A DNA stretch of 7,265 nucleotides from an uncultured Porphyromonadaceae bacterium (GCA_947176355.1 CAMWQY010000132.1:1-7265); one strand, 5' to 3'. Shown: positions 1 to 7,182, counted from the first letter of the stretch. Numbers and translations: made by a program. The notes: generated from the letters alone by a model not told the origin.

Positions 1-14
1 TCTATTAAACGATC

Positions 15-29
15 ATTTGTCGAGCAAAT
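15..29. promoter_or_regulatory. Possible operator-like dyad upstream of the ABC transporter genes
   Basis: ATTTG and CAAAT form 5-base inverted arms around a 5-base centre (TCGAG), about 37 bases before the ATPase start. The 65-base leader also holds a direct repeat of TTAAACGAT at 5-13 and 45-53. A TTTG at 16-19 could be a -33 element, but the matching -7 box (TAAATTCT at 38-45, spacing 18) is poor, so I cannot name a promoter here. The dyad may bind a regulator encoded just outside the window, or it may be chance in AT-rich sequence. Confidence 0.2.
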
Positions 30-65
30 TAAACTAATAAATTCTTAAACGATTAAAAATCTAAA

Positions 66-1022
66 ATGAATATACTTGAAGTTGATCACCTGACCAAGTG
101 CTTCGGATCGCTAAGAGCTCTTGACGACATTAGTTTCGGCATTAACGAGGGTTCGATATGCGGTATTCTTGGTCCCAATGGTGCCGGCAAGACCACTCTC
201 CTACGCATCATAAATGGAATCCTTACTATAGATACGGGTACAGTTAAGATTTTAGGAGAGGATGCATCCATAGAAGCTTCTCGCAACATTGGTTATATGC
301 CGGAAGAGCGAGGTCTATATGACACTATGCGTATGGCTGACCAAATTATGTATTTCGGTCAACTAAAAGGAGGGGATCCGAAACGACTTCGTGTTGTCAT
401 GAACGAATATCTTGAGATGTTTAATCTCAAAGGCCAGGAACGTCGTCGTCTTAAAGAGCTTTCTAAAGGCAATCAACAGAAAGTGCAGATAATATGCACT
501 CTCGTTCACGAGCCGAAACTCGTCATACTTGATGAACCATTTAGCGGGTTTGACCCTCTTAACGGTCAAATTCTGCAGCAAATCCTACAGAGATTGCAAG
601 AAAAAGGGACCACTATAATCTTAAGTTCCCACAATATGCCCGCAATTGAAGAGATGTGCAGTGATATTGTGCTGGTCGACCATGGGCACATATTGGTGGC
701 AGACTCAATGACAAATGTCAAAGAGCAACATAAGGACAACACATTGCTTCTTACCACATCATCCGAACTTTCTGAACCATTGCTTAAGGCCACCGGAGCC
801 GTAAGCGAAATAGAAAGTATCGACAGTCTTAATTGGAGACGTGGATTTGCATATAAATTGCGAAGAGATCAAGCGCATAGCAATAATGATGTTCTTGACG
901 CAGTAGCCATGCAAAGCCAAATTTTGCACTTTGAGGAGGCTCTTCCTTCTTTAAAAGACATTTTTATATCTTATACTACACATTCAGCCGTCCAACCGAC
1001 ACAAGACAATAACGCGCTATGA
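66..1022 (+). CDS. ABC transporter ATP-binding protein, NatA/YhaQ-like
   Basis: This is the cytoplasmic ATPase subunit of an ABC-2 type exporter; it should energise the permease encoded next to it. In the 318 residues I see Walker A (GPNGAGKTT, 36-44), a Q-loop region reading YMPEERGLY (77-85), the signature LSKGNQQKV (132-140), Walker B with LVILDEP (152-158, catalytic Glu157), a D-loop (SGFDPLN, 160-166) and the switch His189. The PEERGLY Q-loop and SKGNQQK signature are typical of the NatA/YhaQ branch, in which the usual Q-loop Gln is replaced. About 100 residues after the ATPase core match the position of the C-terminal DUF4162-type domain of that branch. All catalytic residues are present, so it should be active. 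The ATG at 66 gives a normal N-terminus (MNILEVDHLTK); no Shine-Dalgarno is visible. Its stop overlaps the permease start by 4 bases. The substrate cannot be told from sequence; NatAB exports sodium in Bacillus, but relatives have unknown or varied cargo. Confidence 0.93.
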   Translation: MNILEVDHLTKCFGSLRALDDISFGINEGSICGILGPNGAGKTTLLRIINGILTIDTGTVKILGEDASIEASRNIGYMPEERGLYDTMRMADQIMYFGQLKGGDPKRLRVVMNEYLEMFNLKGQERRRLKELSKGNQQKVQIICTLVHEPKLVILDEPFSGFDPLNGQILQQILQRLQEKGTTIILSSHNMPAIEEMCSDIVLVDHGHILVADSMTNVKEQHKDNTLLLTTSSELSEPLLKATGAVSEIESIDSLNWRRGFAYKLRRDQAHSNNDVLDAVAMQSQILHFEEALPSLKDIFISYTTHSAVQPTQDNNAL

Positions 1023-1936
1023 ATAAACTGAAACTTATCATACTAAATGAATATAAGACAGCTGTCACAAGGAAATCTTTTTGGATCATGACTTTTGTCT
1101 TTCCTCTCCTTATGGTAGCTTTTGGAGTTGTAATGGGTATTCTGATGTCTGATTCAGATTCCTACACGTCGATAATCAATTCCGTCAATGAGTCTGCAGG
1201 ACTCACACCGGAAGAAGACTCAATGACAGCTGCCAAAGCTATGGCAATGATGGTAGGAGTGTTTTTGACTATTGCAATGATGATTTGTGGCAGTCAAATT
1301 ATGCAGATGGTACGTCAGGAGAAGACCAACCGTATCATGGAGTTTCTCGCTACGTGTGTCACAGGACGCACAATGCTGACAGCTAAGATAATAAGCGTGG
1401 CTCTTATTGCAACCACTCAGGTGCTTCTTTGGGCTGCATGTTTTCTGGTATTTGGAATAGGTGTCATTATCGTATTTGACATCGACATCCCGTGGCATTA
1501 TCTTGCTCATCCTTTGGTATGGCAGACGTTTATGTGGTCAGTGCTATATTTCTTGGGAGGCTACTTGATTTTCAGTGCGCTTTTTGCCGCTTGCGGGGCG
1601 TTGACCGACAGCAATAATGAGAATCAGCAATATCTTTCAATATTGATGATGTTTGTGCTGGCATCCATGTATATCGGGATGTATGCGGTAGATCATCCGA
1701 ATTCTGTGTTGGCACAGGTATGTGCATATTTCCCATTGACATCTCCGACTGTAGGAGCAGTTAATGCAATTACTGGTGAAGTGCCTCTGTGGAGTAGTAT
1801 AGTTTCTCTTATAGTGCTTTACGCATGTGCGTATGGAGCGATAGTAGTGGGAGGAAAAATCTATGCTTCATCGATGTTGCTTAAAGGAAGTTCGCTCACA
1901 CCGAAAGCAATTATCGCATTTTTGAAGTCAAAATGA
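1019..1936 (+). CDS. ABC-2 type transporter permease, compact NatB/YhaP-like
   Basis: This is the membrane subunit that pairs with the ATPase just upstream; its ATG overlaps the ATPase stop as ATGA, which suggests translational coupling. The 305 residues contain about six hydrophobic segments, near 22-43, 74-96, 120-152, 172-195, 205-224 and 258-278. Family hallmarks are the N-terminal cytoplasmic amphipathic stretch ending RKSFWIMT, the cytoplasmic EKTNRIMEFL motif (101-110) after the second helix, GGYLIFSALFAACGALTD (180-197) and FPLTSPTV (238-245) before the last helix. NatB/YhaP-type permeases usually run to about 390-440 residues because a large extracytoplasmic domain sits between helices 1 and 2. 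Here that loop is only about 30 polar residues (44-73), while the rest of the protein is intact. I read this as a domain loss or a compact subfamily, not a pseudogene, since the frame is open throughout. Transport substrate is unknown. A strong terminator follows 19 bases after the stop. Confidence 0.9.
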   Translation: MNKLKLIILNEYKTAVTRKSFWIMTFVFPLLMVAFGVVMGILMSDSDSYTSIINSVNESAGLTPEEDSMTAAKAMAMMVGVFLTIAMMICGSQIMQMVRQEKTNRIMEFLATCVTGRTMLTAKIISVALIATTQVLLWAACFLVFGIGVIIVFDIDIPWHYLAHPLVWQTFMWSVLYFLGGYLIFSALFAACGALTDSNNENQQYLSILMMFVLASMYIGMYAVDHPNSVLAQVCAYFPLTSPTVGAVNAITGEVPLWSSIVSLIVLYACAYGAIVVGGKIYASSMLLKGSSLTPKAIIAFLKSK

Positions 1937-1955
1937 CAGAAATTTATATTCTGAT

Positions 1956-1991
1956 AAATCCTTCTACGAAGCTTCGTAGAAGGATTTTTTT
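1956..1991 (+). terminator. Intrinsic terminator of the ABC transporter operon
   Basis: Two 16-base arms (1956-1971 and 1972-1987) are perfect reverse complements with no spacer, centred on AAGCTT. The hairpin must open a few central pairs to form its loop. It is followed by, and partly includes, a T-run at 1985-1991. The stop codon of the permease lies 19 bases upstream. There is no T-run on the opposite side, so it should act on plus-strand transcription only. It separates the transporter unit from the recJ promoter. Confidence 0.92.
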
Positions 1992-2044
1992 ATGTTAAAA
2001 AAGAATAAAGGATAAGAGAATGGGGCTAAAACTGTTAAAACTCT

Positions 2045-2076
2045 CTTGCAAATTTGACTTTTTTTGATTAATTTTG
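2045..2076 (+). promoter_or_regulatory. Bacteroidota-type promoter for recJ-recQ-umuC
   Basis: TAATTTTG at 2069-2076 matches the TAnnTTTG -7 consensus of Bacteroidota exactly. The -33 element is an imperfect CTTG at 2045-2048 (consensus TTTG), with a spacing of 20 bases, within the usual 19-21. Transcription would start near 2081-2084, giving a leader of about 45 bases to the chosen recJ start at 2127 but under 10 bases to the upstream ATG at 2091. No other plausible promoter was found between the upstream terminator and recJ. No LexA-like or other named operator is recognisable. Confidence 0.6.
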
Positions 2077-2126
2077 CAATGTGAGTCAGAATGTGGCTTT
2101 CGCGTTTTTCAAAAAACATTGACACC

Positions 2127-3866
2127 ATGGGCAATAACTGGAATTATCAACCACTTACTCGACAGGAGCAGGAGAAGGCTGACGCTCTTCTTCCGGTATG
2201 CGGCAATGTAAAGCCCATACCCGAACTTCTTATGCGCCGTGGTGTCAGCACTCCAGAGGAAGCAGTAGGTTTCTTCACCCCTTCCCTTGATGATCTTCAT
2301 GATCCTTTCCTTATGCCGGATATGGACAAAGCCGTAAACCGTCTTAACCGTGCCATGGGTGCTAAAGAGAGAATCATGATCTATGGGGATTATGACGTTG
2401 ACGGCACTACTGCGGTCGCCCTGGTATATAAATACCTTCAGAACTACTACAGCAACATAGAATATTACATACCTACCCGATATGAGGAAGGATACGGTAT
2501 ATCTCGCAAAAGCATTGAATACGCCGCTGAAAATGATGTGAAACTTGTTGTTGTACTCGATTGTGGAATTAAGGCAATCGAAGAAATTGCATACGCTAAG
2601 CAACTTGGAATTGACTTCATTATTTGCGATCACCACGTACCTGATGAAGAGCTTCCACCGGCGGTGGCAATTTTGAATCCCAAAATGCCCGGGTCTCCTT
2701 ATCCATGTCCTCATTTGAGTGGTTGTGGTGTCGGATTTAAGTTTATGCAGGGATTTGCCAAGAGCAATGGTCTTGGAAATCATAATGAACTTGATTCGCT
2801 CCTTGATTTAGTCGCAGTCAGTATAGCTGCTGATATTGTGCCAATCATAGGAGAAAATAGAATAATGGCATACCACGGACTCCGCAGACTTAACTCCAAT
2901 CCAAATCTTGGACTCAGAAGCATTATCCGTCTTTGTAAACTTACCAACAAAGATATAACAATTTCTGATGTAATCTTCAAGATTGGTCCTCGTATCAATG
3001 CTTCCGGACGTATGCAAAGCGGTATGGAAGCCGTGGGGCTTCTTGTGACTCGCGATCTTCACGACGCATATCAGAGAGGAGCAGAAATCGACCAATACAA
3101 TAAGGATCGTAAGGAACTTGACAAGAAAATAACCGATGAGGCCAACGAACTTATTGAAAATAACGTCAATATCGTGCATGGTAAGCGATCGATAGTGATA
3201 TACAATAAGAATTGGCATAAAGGTATTATCGGAATCGTGGCTTCCCGTTTGACTGAATTATACTATAAGCCTTCCGTGGTGCTGACTTTTGCCAATGGGA
3301 TGGCTACAGGAAGTAGCCGTTCTGTTCAAGGTTTTGACATTTATTCCGCAGTTAACTCCACAAGACATTTGCTTGAAAATTTTGGGGGACACACTTATGC
3401 GGTGGGATTGTCGCTCAAAGAGGAAAACATTCCGGAATTCAGCAAGCTCTTCGAAGAATATGTAGCAAAGCACATACAGCCCAACCAACTTTGTCCCCAG
3501 CTGGATATTGATGCTGATATCACATTTGCTGACATCACTCCCGAATTGGTGACTTGGCTAAAGAAATTCAATCCATTCGGACCGGGCAATCAAAAACCTG
3601 TTTTCCGTACCCGCAATGTCTTTGACTTCGGCACATCAAAACTTGTAGGCAAAAACTTAGAGCATATCAAGCTTGAACTCGAAGATGATAGCACAAGTCG
3701 GGTGATTTCCGCAATAGCTTTCAATATGGCTCCCTACTTCGAGCATATCCACGCTCACAAGCCTATTGACATTTGCTATACGATAGAACAAAATAAACAT
3801 AATCATACTGAGTCAATTCAACTCATGATCAAGGATATTCGTATATCAAAATCAGAACATGATTGA
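2127..3866 (+). CDS. recJ: Single-stranded-DNA-specific exonuclease RecJ
   Basis: RecJ degrades single-stranded DNA 5' to 3' and acts in recombinational gap repair (RecF pathway), mismatch repair and processing of stalled forks. From the chosen start the protein has 579 residues, the normal family size. The DHH phosphoesterase core shows DYDVDG (88-93), DCG (145-147), DHH (168-170) and an AADIVP motif with Asp236, which together supply the metal ligands. NASGRM lies at 291-296. The DHHA1 part follows with KGIIGIVASRL (365-375), GSSRS (395-399) and GGH (420-422). The C-terminal OB-fold-like region contains FNPFGPGNQKPVF (481-493). I chose the ATG at 2127, giving MGNNWNYQPLT, because relatives begin with a WNY-type segment and because the predicted transcript would barely include the ATG at 2091; the 12 extra residues from that start look unrelated. 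No Shine-Dalgarno is seen. It is first in a likely operon with recQ, 56 bases downstream, and umuC. All catalytic residues are present. Confidence 0.95.
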   Translation: MGNNWNYQPLTRQEQEKADALLPVCGNVKPIPELLMRRGVSTPEEAVGFFTPSLDDLHDPFLMPDMDKAVNRLNRAMGAKERIMIYGDYDVDGTTAVALVYKYLQNYYSNIEYYIPTRYEEGYGISRKSIEYAAENDVKLVVVLDCGIKAIEEIAYAKQLGIDFIICDHHVPDEELPPAVAILNPKMPGSPYPCPHLSGCGVGFKFMQGFAKSNGLGNHNELDSLLDLVAVSIAADIVPIIGENRIMAYHGLRRLNSNPNLGLRSIIRLCKLTNKDITISDVIFKIGPRINASGRMQSGMEAVGLLVTRDLHDAYQRGAEIDQYNKDRKELDKKITDEANELIENNVNIVHGKRSIVIYNKNWHKGIIGIVASRLTELYYKPSVVLTFANGMATGSSRSVQGFDIYSAVNSTRHLLENFGGHTYAVGLSLKEENIPEFSKLFEEYVAKHIQPNQLCPQLDIDADITFADITPELVTWLKKFNPFGPGNQKPVFRTRNVFDFGTSKLVGKNLEHIKLELEDDSTSRVISAIAFNMAPYFEHIHAHKPIDICYTIEQNKHNHTESIQLMIKDIRISKSEHD

Positions 3867-3922
3867 ATTCCGACCTTCTATCCTACTCCATTGCCATATC
3901 TTTACGTCCTTTTCATCTGAAT

Positions 3923-5839
3923 ATGGAATTAGAAGCTATCCTGAAGAAATATTGGGGTTATGATACTTTTCGTCCTCTTCAGCGAGATATCATCGAAAGC
4001 GTGATGTCCGGTCATGACACTCTTGGGCTTATGCCGACCGGAGGCGGTAAGTCAATCACTTTTCAAGTGCCTGAGATGGCGTTTGAGTCCGGACTTACCC
4101 TTGTTGTGACTCCATTGATTTCTTTGATGAAAGACCAAGTCGACAATCTCAAGCGACGAGGCATATCTGCCGTCATGCTTAATAGCGGTATGACAACTCG
4201 GGAGACCCGGATAGCTTGGGAACGACTTTGCAATGGTCGTGCTCGTTTTCTATATGTTTCACCGGAAAAATTAAGGAATGCTTATTTTCTTGATGAATTG
4301 AGAAGACTTCCTGTCAAATTGATTGTAGTAGACGAGGCTCACTGTATATCACAATGGGGATATGACTTCCGTCCGTCATATCTTAAAATTGCCGAACTAA
4401 GGAAGGTACACCCTTCGGCTCCGGTACTCGCCCTGACGGCAACAGCCACACCTATAGTGGCTGAAGACATAATGCGTCGCCTTGAATTCAGTAGCAATAG
4501 CCGAAAATTCAAGATGAGTTTCTCTCGTGAAAATATTTCATATCTCGTTCGATCATCCGAAAATAAGTTCTACGATATATTTCATATACTTTCGCGCACA
4601 GAAGGATGCGCCATCGTATATGTACGCAGTCGTAGGAAAACAAAAGAAATCGCTGAATTTCTTACTGCATCAGGTATTTCTGCTGATTATTACCATGCCG
4701 GATTGTCATACGAGTCTAAGGTTGAACGTCAGAATTCATGGCAGCAAGGTGCTGTACGTGTCATGGTAGCTACAAACGCATTCGGAATGGGTATTGACAA
4801 ACCGGATGTTCGCGTTGTCATTCATGCCGACTTCCCCCCTTCTCTCGAAGAGTATTATCAAGAAGCCGGGCGTGCCGGTCGTGATGGCAAGAAATCTTAC
4901 GCCGTATTACTTGTATCGAAAAATGACAAGGGTGCTTTGCGAAGAAAATTGAAACTCTCTTTTCCGTCGCGAAAAGATATCAGACATATTTATGAAGTAG
5001 CTTGCAACTTCATGAATTTATCCATTGGCGAAGGATATGAAAGGCTTATTGAATTTGACTTCGAGCTTTTTTGCGCGACATTCCATTTACAAAAACAACA
5101 GGCTCTTGCGGCGCTTCACATACTTTCTCAAGCAGGCTATCTCGACTACATAGAAGAGACTGAAAGTAATTCAAGAGTAATGATTACTGTAGAAAGAGAA
5201 GAACTTTATAGCATACATACTTCTGCAGAAGTGGATCATACTCTCCAATGTCTGTTGAGACAGTATCCCGGACTATTTTCTGACTATGTCAAAATCAATG
5301 AGGCAACAATCAGCCGAGAGACTGGACTCGATCAAGAGACCGTTTATAATTCCTTGCTTGAACTCAACCGTCAGAAAATACTTTCCTACGTCCCGAGAAG
5401 GCGAACTCCATTTATATTTGTGACTACTTCAAGGGAAGAAAGCAAGTATGTAGAAATAGGTAAAAGTATTTATGAAGATAGGTTTAAGATCATGTCTGAC
5501 CGCATTGAGGCAATGATTGACTATGCCTATTGCGACGACGGATGCCGAGTCAGCAGGATGCTTGATTATTTCGGAGAAGATGATTTGTGTGACTGTGGGA
5601 AATGCGATATCTGTAGAAATAAAAAAAAGACTTCGTCACATATATCTAAAGAAGAAATGATACGTAAGGTTTGGGAATATATGCAAATGTATCCCGGAGG
5701 AGTCACTCAAACTATTTTGGAGAGTAAATTCTCTCCGGACGACAAATTGGCAGGGGATGCTCTAAGATATCTTGTAGAGGAAGGTTTTGCAATTGAAGAT
5801 CACTCAATTTATCGACTTATAGAATACACTCAATCCTAA
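3923..5839 (+). CDS. recQ: RecQ-family ATP-dependent 3'-5' DNA helicase
   Basis: This superfamily 2 helicase unwinds duplex DNA and should supply single strands to RecJ, encoded just upstream. From the ATG at 3923 it has 638 residues. Motifs in order: motif 0 YWGYDTFRPLQ (10-20), Walker A PTGGGKS with Lys43, DEAH (137-140), the RecQ-specific aromatic-rich loop CISQWGYDFRPSY (141-153), TATAT (172-176), motif V ATNAFGMGID (283-292) and motif VI QEAGRAGRDG (313-322). A zinc motif follows with Cys541, Cys558, Cys561 and Cys564, including YFGE and CGKCDIC; extra cysteines sit at 537 and 556. Unlike E. coli RecQ, where the zinc site directly follows the helicase core, about 200 residues with winged-helix-like patches intervene, and no HRDC domain is visible. 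The last 65 residues look like another small winged helix. An alternative TTG start at 3863 overlaps the recJ stop and adds 20 unconvincing residues. An A8 run at 5621-5628 contains an in-phase slippery heptamer. umuC starts 24 bases after the stop. Confidence 0.93.
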   Translation: MELEAILKKYWGYDTFRPLQRDIIESVMSGHDTLGLMPTGGGKSITFQVPEMAFESGLTLVVTPLISLMKDQVDNLKRRGISAVMLNSGMTTRETRIAWERLCNGRARFLYVSPEKLRNAYFLDELRRLPVKLIVVDEAHCISQWGYDFRPSYLKIAELRKVHPSAPVLALTATATPIVAEDIMRRLEFSSNSRKFKMSFSRENISYLVRSSENKFYDIFHILSRTEGCAIVYVRSRRKTKEIAEFLTASGISADYYHAGLSYESKVERQNSWQQGAVRVMVATNAFGMGIDKPDVRVVIHADFPPSLEEYYQEAGRAGRDGKKSYAVLLVSKNDKGALRRKLKLSFPSRKDIRHIYEVACNFMNLSIGEGYERLIEFDFELFCATFHLQKQQALAALHILSQAGYLDYIEETESNSRVMITVEREELYSIHTSAEVDHTLQCLLRQYPGLFSDYVKINEATISRETGLDQETVYNSLLELNRQKILSYVPRRRTPFIFVTTSREESKYVEIGKSIYEDRFKIMSDRIEAMIDYAYCDDGCRVSRMLDYFGEDDLCDCGKCDICRNKKKTSSHISKEEMIRKVWEYMQMYPGGVTQTILESKFSPDDKLAGDALRYLVEEGFAIEDHSIYRLIEYTQS

Positions 5840-5863
5840 AGAATTATATAAATATAAAACTGA

Positions 5864-7108
5864 ATGGTAGGACTCGCTGATTGTAATAATTTCTTCGTAA
5901 GTTGTGAGCGGACTCTTAATCCGGCTCTCGAGAATCGTGCTGTCGTAGTGCTTAGCAATAACGACGGTTGCGTCGTAGCAAGAAGTAATGAGGCGAAGAG
6001 ATCCGGTATCAAGATGGGACAACCTGCTTTTCAGATAAAAGACCGTATCCAAAGCGGTGAAATAATTGCTTTGAGTGGCAACCATCTATTATACCGAGAT
6101 ATAAGTCTAAAGGTACATGACATATTTCGCCGATATGCTCCAAAGACACTGGATTATAGTGTAGATGAGGCATTCCTTATAATGGATGGTATACCTGAAT
6201 CTGAGCTGAAAGCCATCGGAGAGGCAATTGCTGCCAACTGCTGGGACGAGTTGCACATACCTGTTACGATTGGTTTTGCACCAAGTAAAACTTTAGCTAA
6301 GATAGTTTCTGAAAATTGTAAGAAACGAGGCAGAAGGGTTGGTGTGCTTGTCAATGTCGAATCTGTACGACCGGTGTTGCAAAAGATGTCCATCTCCGAC
6401 CTTTGGGGAATTGGCAGGAGACTATCAAAACGTCTTTATGCTTCTGGAGTGTACACAATAGGAGACTTTGCAGACAAAGACCTTTGGTGGATACGTGCTA
6501 CGCTTGGCATCAACGGCGAACGTTCATGGAGAGAACTCCATGGCGAGGATTGTATTGAGTTAAGCCATGTTCAGACCACCCTTCAGGATTCTGTAAGCGA
6601 AAGTCGTACTTTTCCGGAAGATGTGGATGATTATGACTATCTCAGAGCAAGAATAGCTATTTATGCTGCCGATTGTAGCAAAAAATTAAGAGCTATGGGA
6701 GGAGCTTGCAAGATTGTAGGAGCAATGCTTCAGACCAATCGATTTCATCAAGAGAGAGGGGTGGCGCGCCCGGAAGGATTTCTTAGGTTTGATGATCCTA
6801 CTGACGACACCGTAGTTATCTGCAACGCTGCAATATCAATCCTTGAAAGGATCTATATCCCTGATATTGCTTTCAAAAGAGCTGCTGTATGGCTTGGAGA
6901 GATAGTACCAAAACAATCAGTACTCCCCTCCCTTTTTGATTCTCAGGAATCTATAAAGGAGAAGGCATCGCGTACACTTCTGATGAAAGCAATCGACAAT
7001 ATTAACATTAGTCCCGGGATGCCGGTACTCAAGCTCGCATCCCAGATTACACAAGGACACCCGGGCCACAACGACGGCTATTCCAGCTCTTTCCAAGCTC
7101 CAAAATAA
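5864..7108 (+). CDS. umuC: Y-family translesion DNA polymerase, UmuC-like
   Basis: UmuC is the catalytic subunit of DNA polymerase V and copies past template lesions, normally together with processed UmuD. The 414 residues match the family length. The palm shows Asp6 in LADCNNFF, SNNDGCVVARSNEAK (31-45) and YSVDEAF with Asp101-Glu102, so the metal-binding carboxylates are all present. The steric-gate position, tyrosine 11 in E. coli UmuC, is Phe11 here. A helix-hairpin-helix segment, DLWGIGRRLSKRLYASGV, lies at 179-196. The little-finger domain spans about 240-345, followed by a DUF4113-like tail (about 365-414). A clamp-binding-like stretch around SLF (356-358) is degenerate. The ATG start gives the standard N-terminus. 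It follows recQ by 24 AT-rich bases with no promoter or Shine-Dalgarno visible, so co-transcription is likely. Tandem stops TAATAA end it. No umuD is present in the window, and no LexA-type box is recognised. Confidence 0.94.
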   Translation: MVGLADCNNFFVSCERTLNPALENRAVVVLSNNDGCVVARSNEAKRSGIKMGQPAFQIKDRIQSGEIIALSGNHLLYRDISLKVHDIFRRYAPKTLDYSVDEAFLIMDGIPESELKAIGEAIAANCWDELHIPVTIGFAPSKTLAKIVSENCKKRGRRVGVLVNVESVRPVLQKMSISDLWGIGRRLSKRLYASGVYTIGDFADKDLWWIRATLGINGERSWRELHGEDCIELSHVQTTLQDSVSESRTFPEDVDDYDYLRARIAIYAADCSKKLRAMGGACKIVGAMLQTNRFHQERGVARPEGFLRFDDPTDDTVVICNAAISILERIYIPDIAFKRAAVWLGEIVPKQSVLPSLFDSQESIKEKASRTLLMKAIDNINISPGMPVLKLASQITQGHPGHNDGYSSSFQAPK

Positions 7109-7143
7109 TAATACAACTGAAACTCTGACAACATTTACAATAT

Positions 7144-7182
7144 AAAAAACAAACCTCAGAACTGTTTGATAGTCTGAGGTTT
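7144..7182 (-). terminator. Intrinsic terminator of ssrA
   Basis: A perfect 10-base stem pairs AAACCTCAGA (7151-7160) with TCTGAGGTTT (7173-7182); two more pairs can form inside with one bulged base, leaving a 7-base loop. Read on the minus strand it is followed by GTTTTTTATA, with T6 at 7144-7149, 14 bases past the tmRNA 3' end. On the plus strand the sequence after the stem is not T-rich, so it would be at best a weak stop for umuC transcription. Confidence 0.85.

Noticed and set aside
2109..2783. Long open frame of 224 codons on the minus strand within recJ
   Set aside because: It is fully antisense to the well-supported RecJ coding frame, resembles no family I know and has low-complexity basic/hydrophobic content typical of a shadow frame.
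3867..3922. Possible internal promoter for recQ (TATCTTTA near 3896)
   Set aside because: The -7 match is incomplete and no TTTG lies at the required distance, so recQ more likely shares the recJ transcript.
4527..4769. 80-codon plus-strand frame within recQ
   Set aside because: It overlaps the helicase motif region of RecQ in another frame, and its translation shows no recognisable features.
5840..5863. Possible promoter or LexA-type operator between recQ and umuC
   Set aside because: The 24 bases are plain AT-rich sequence with no TAnnTTTG box and no dyad; too short for a separate promoter without using the recQ coding end.
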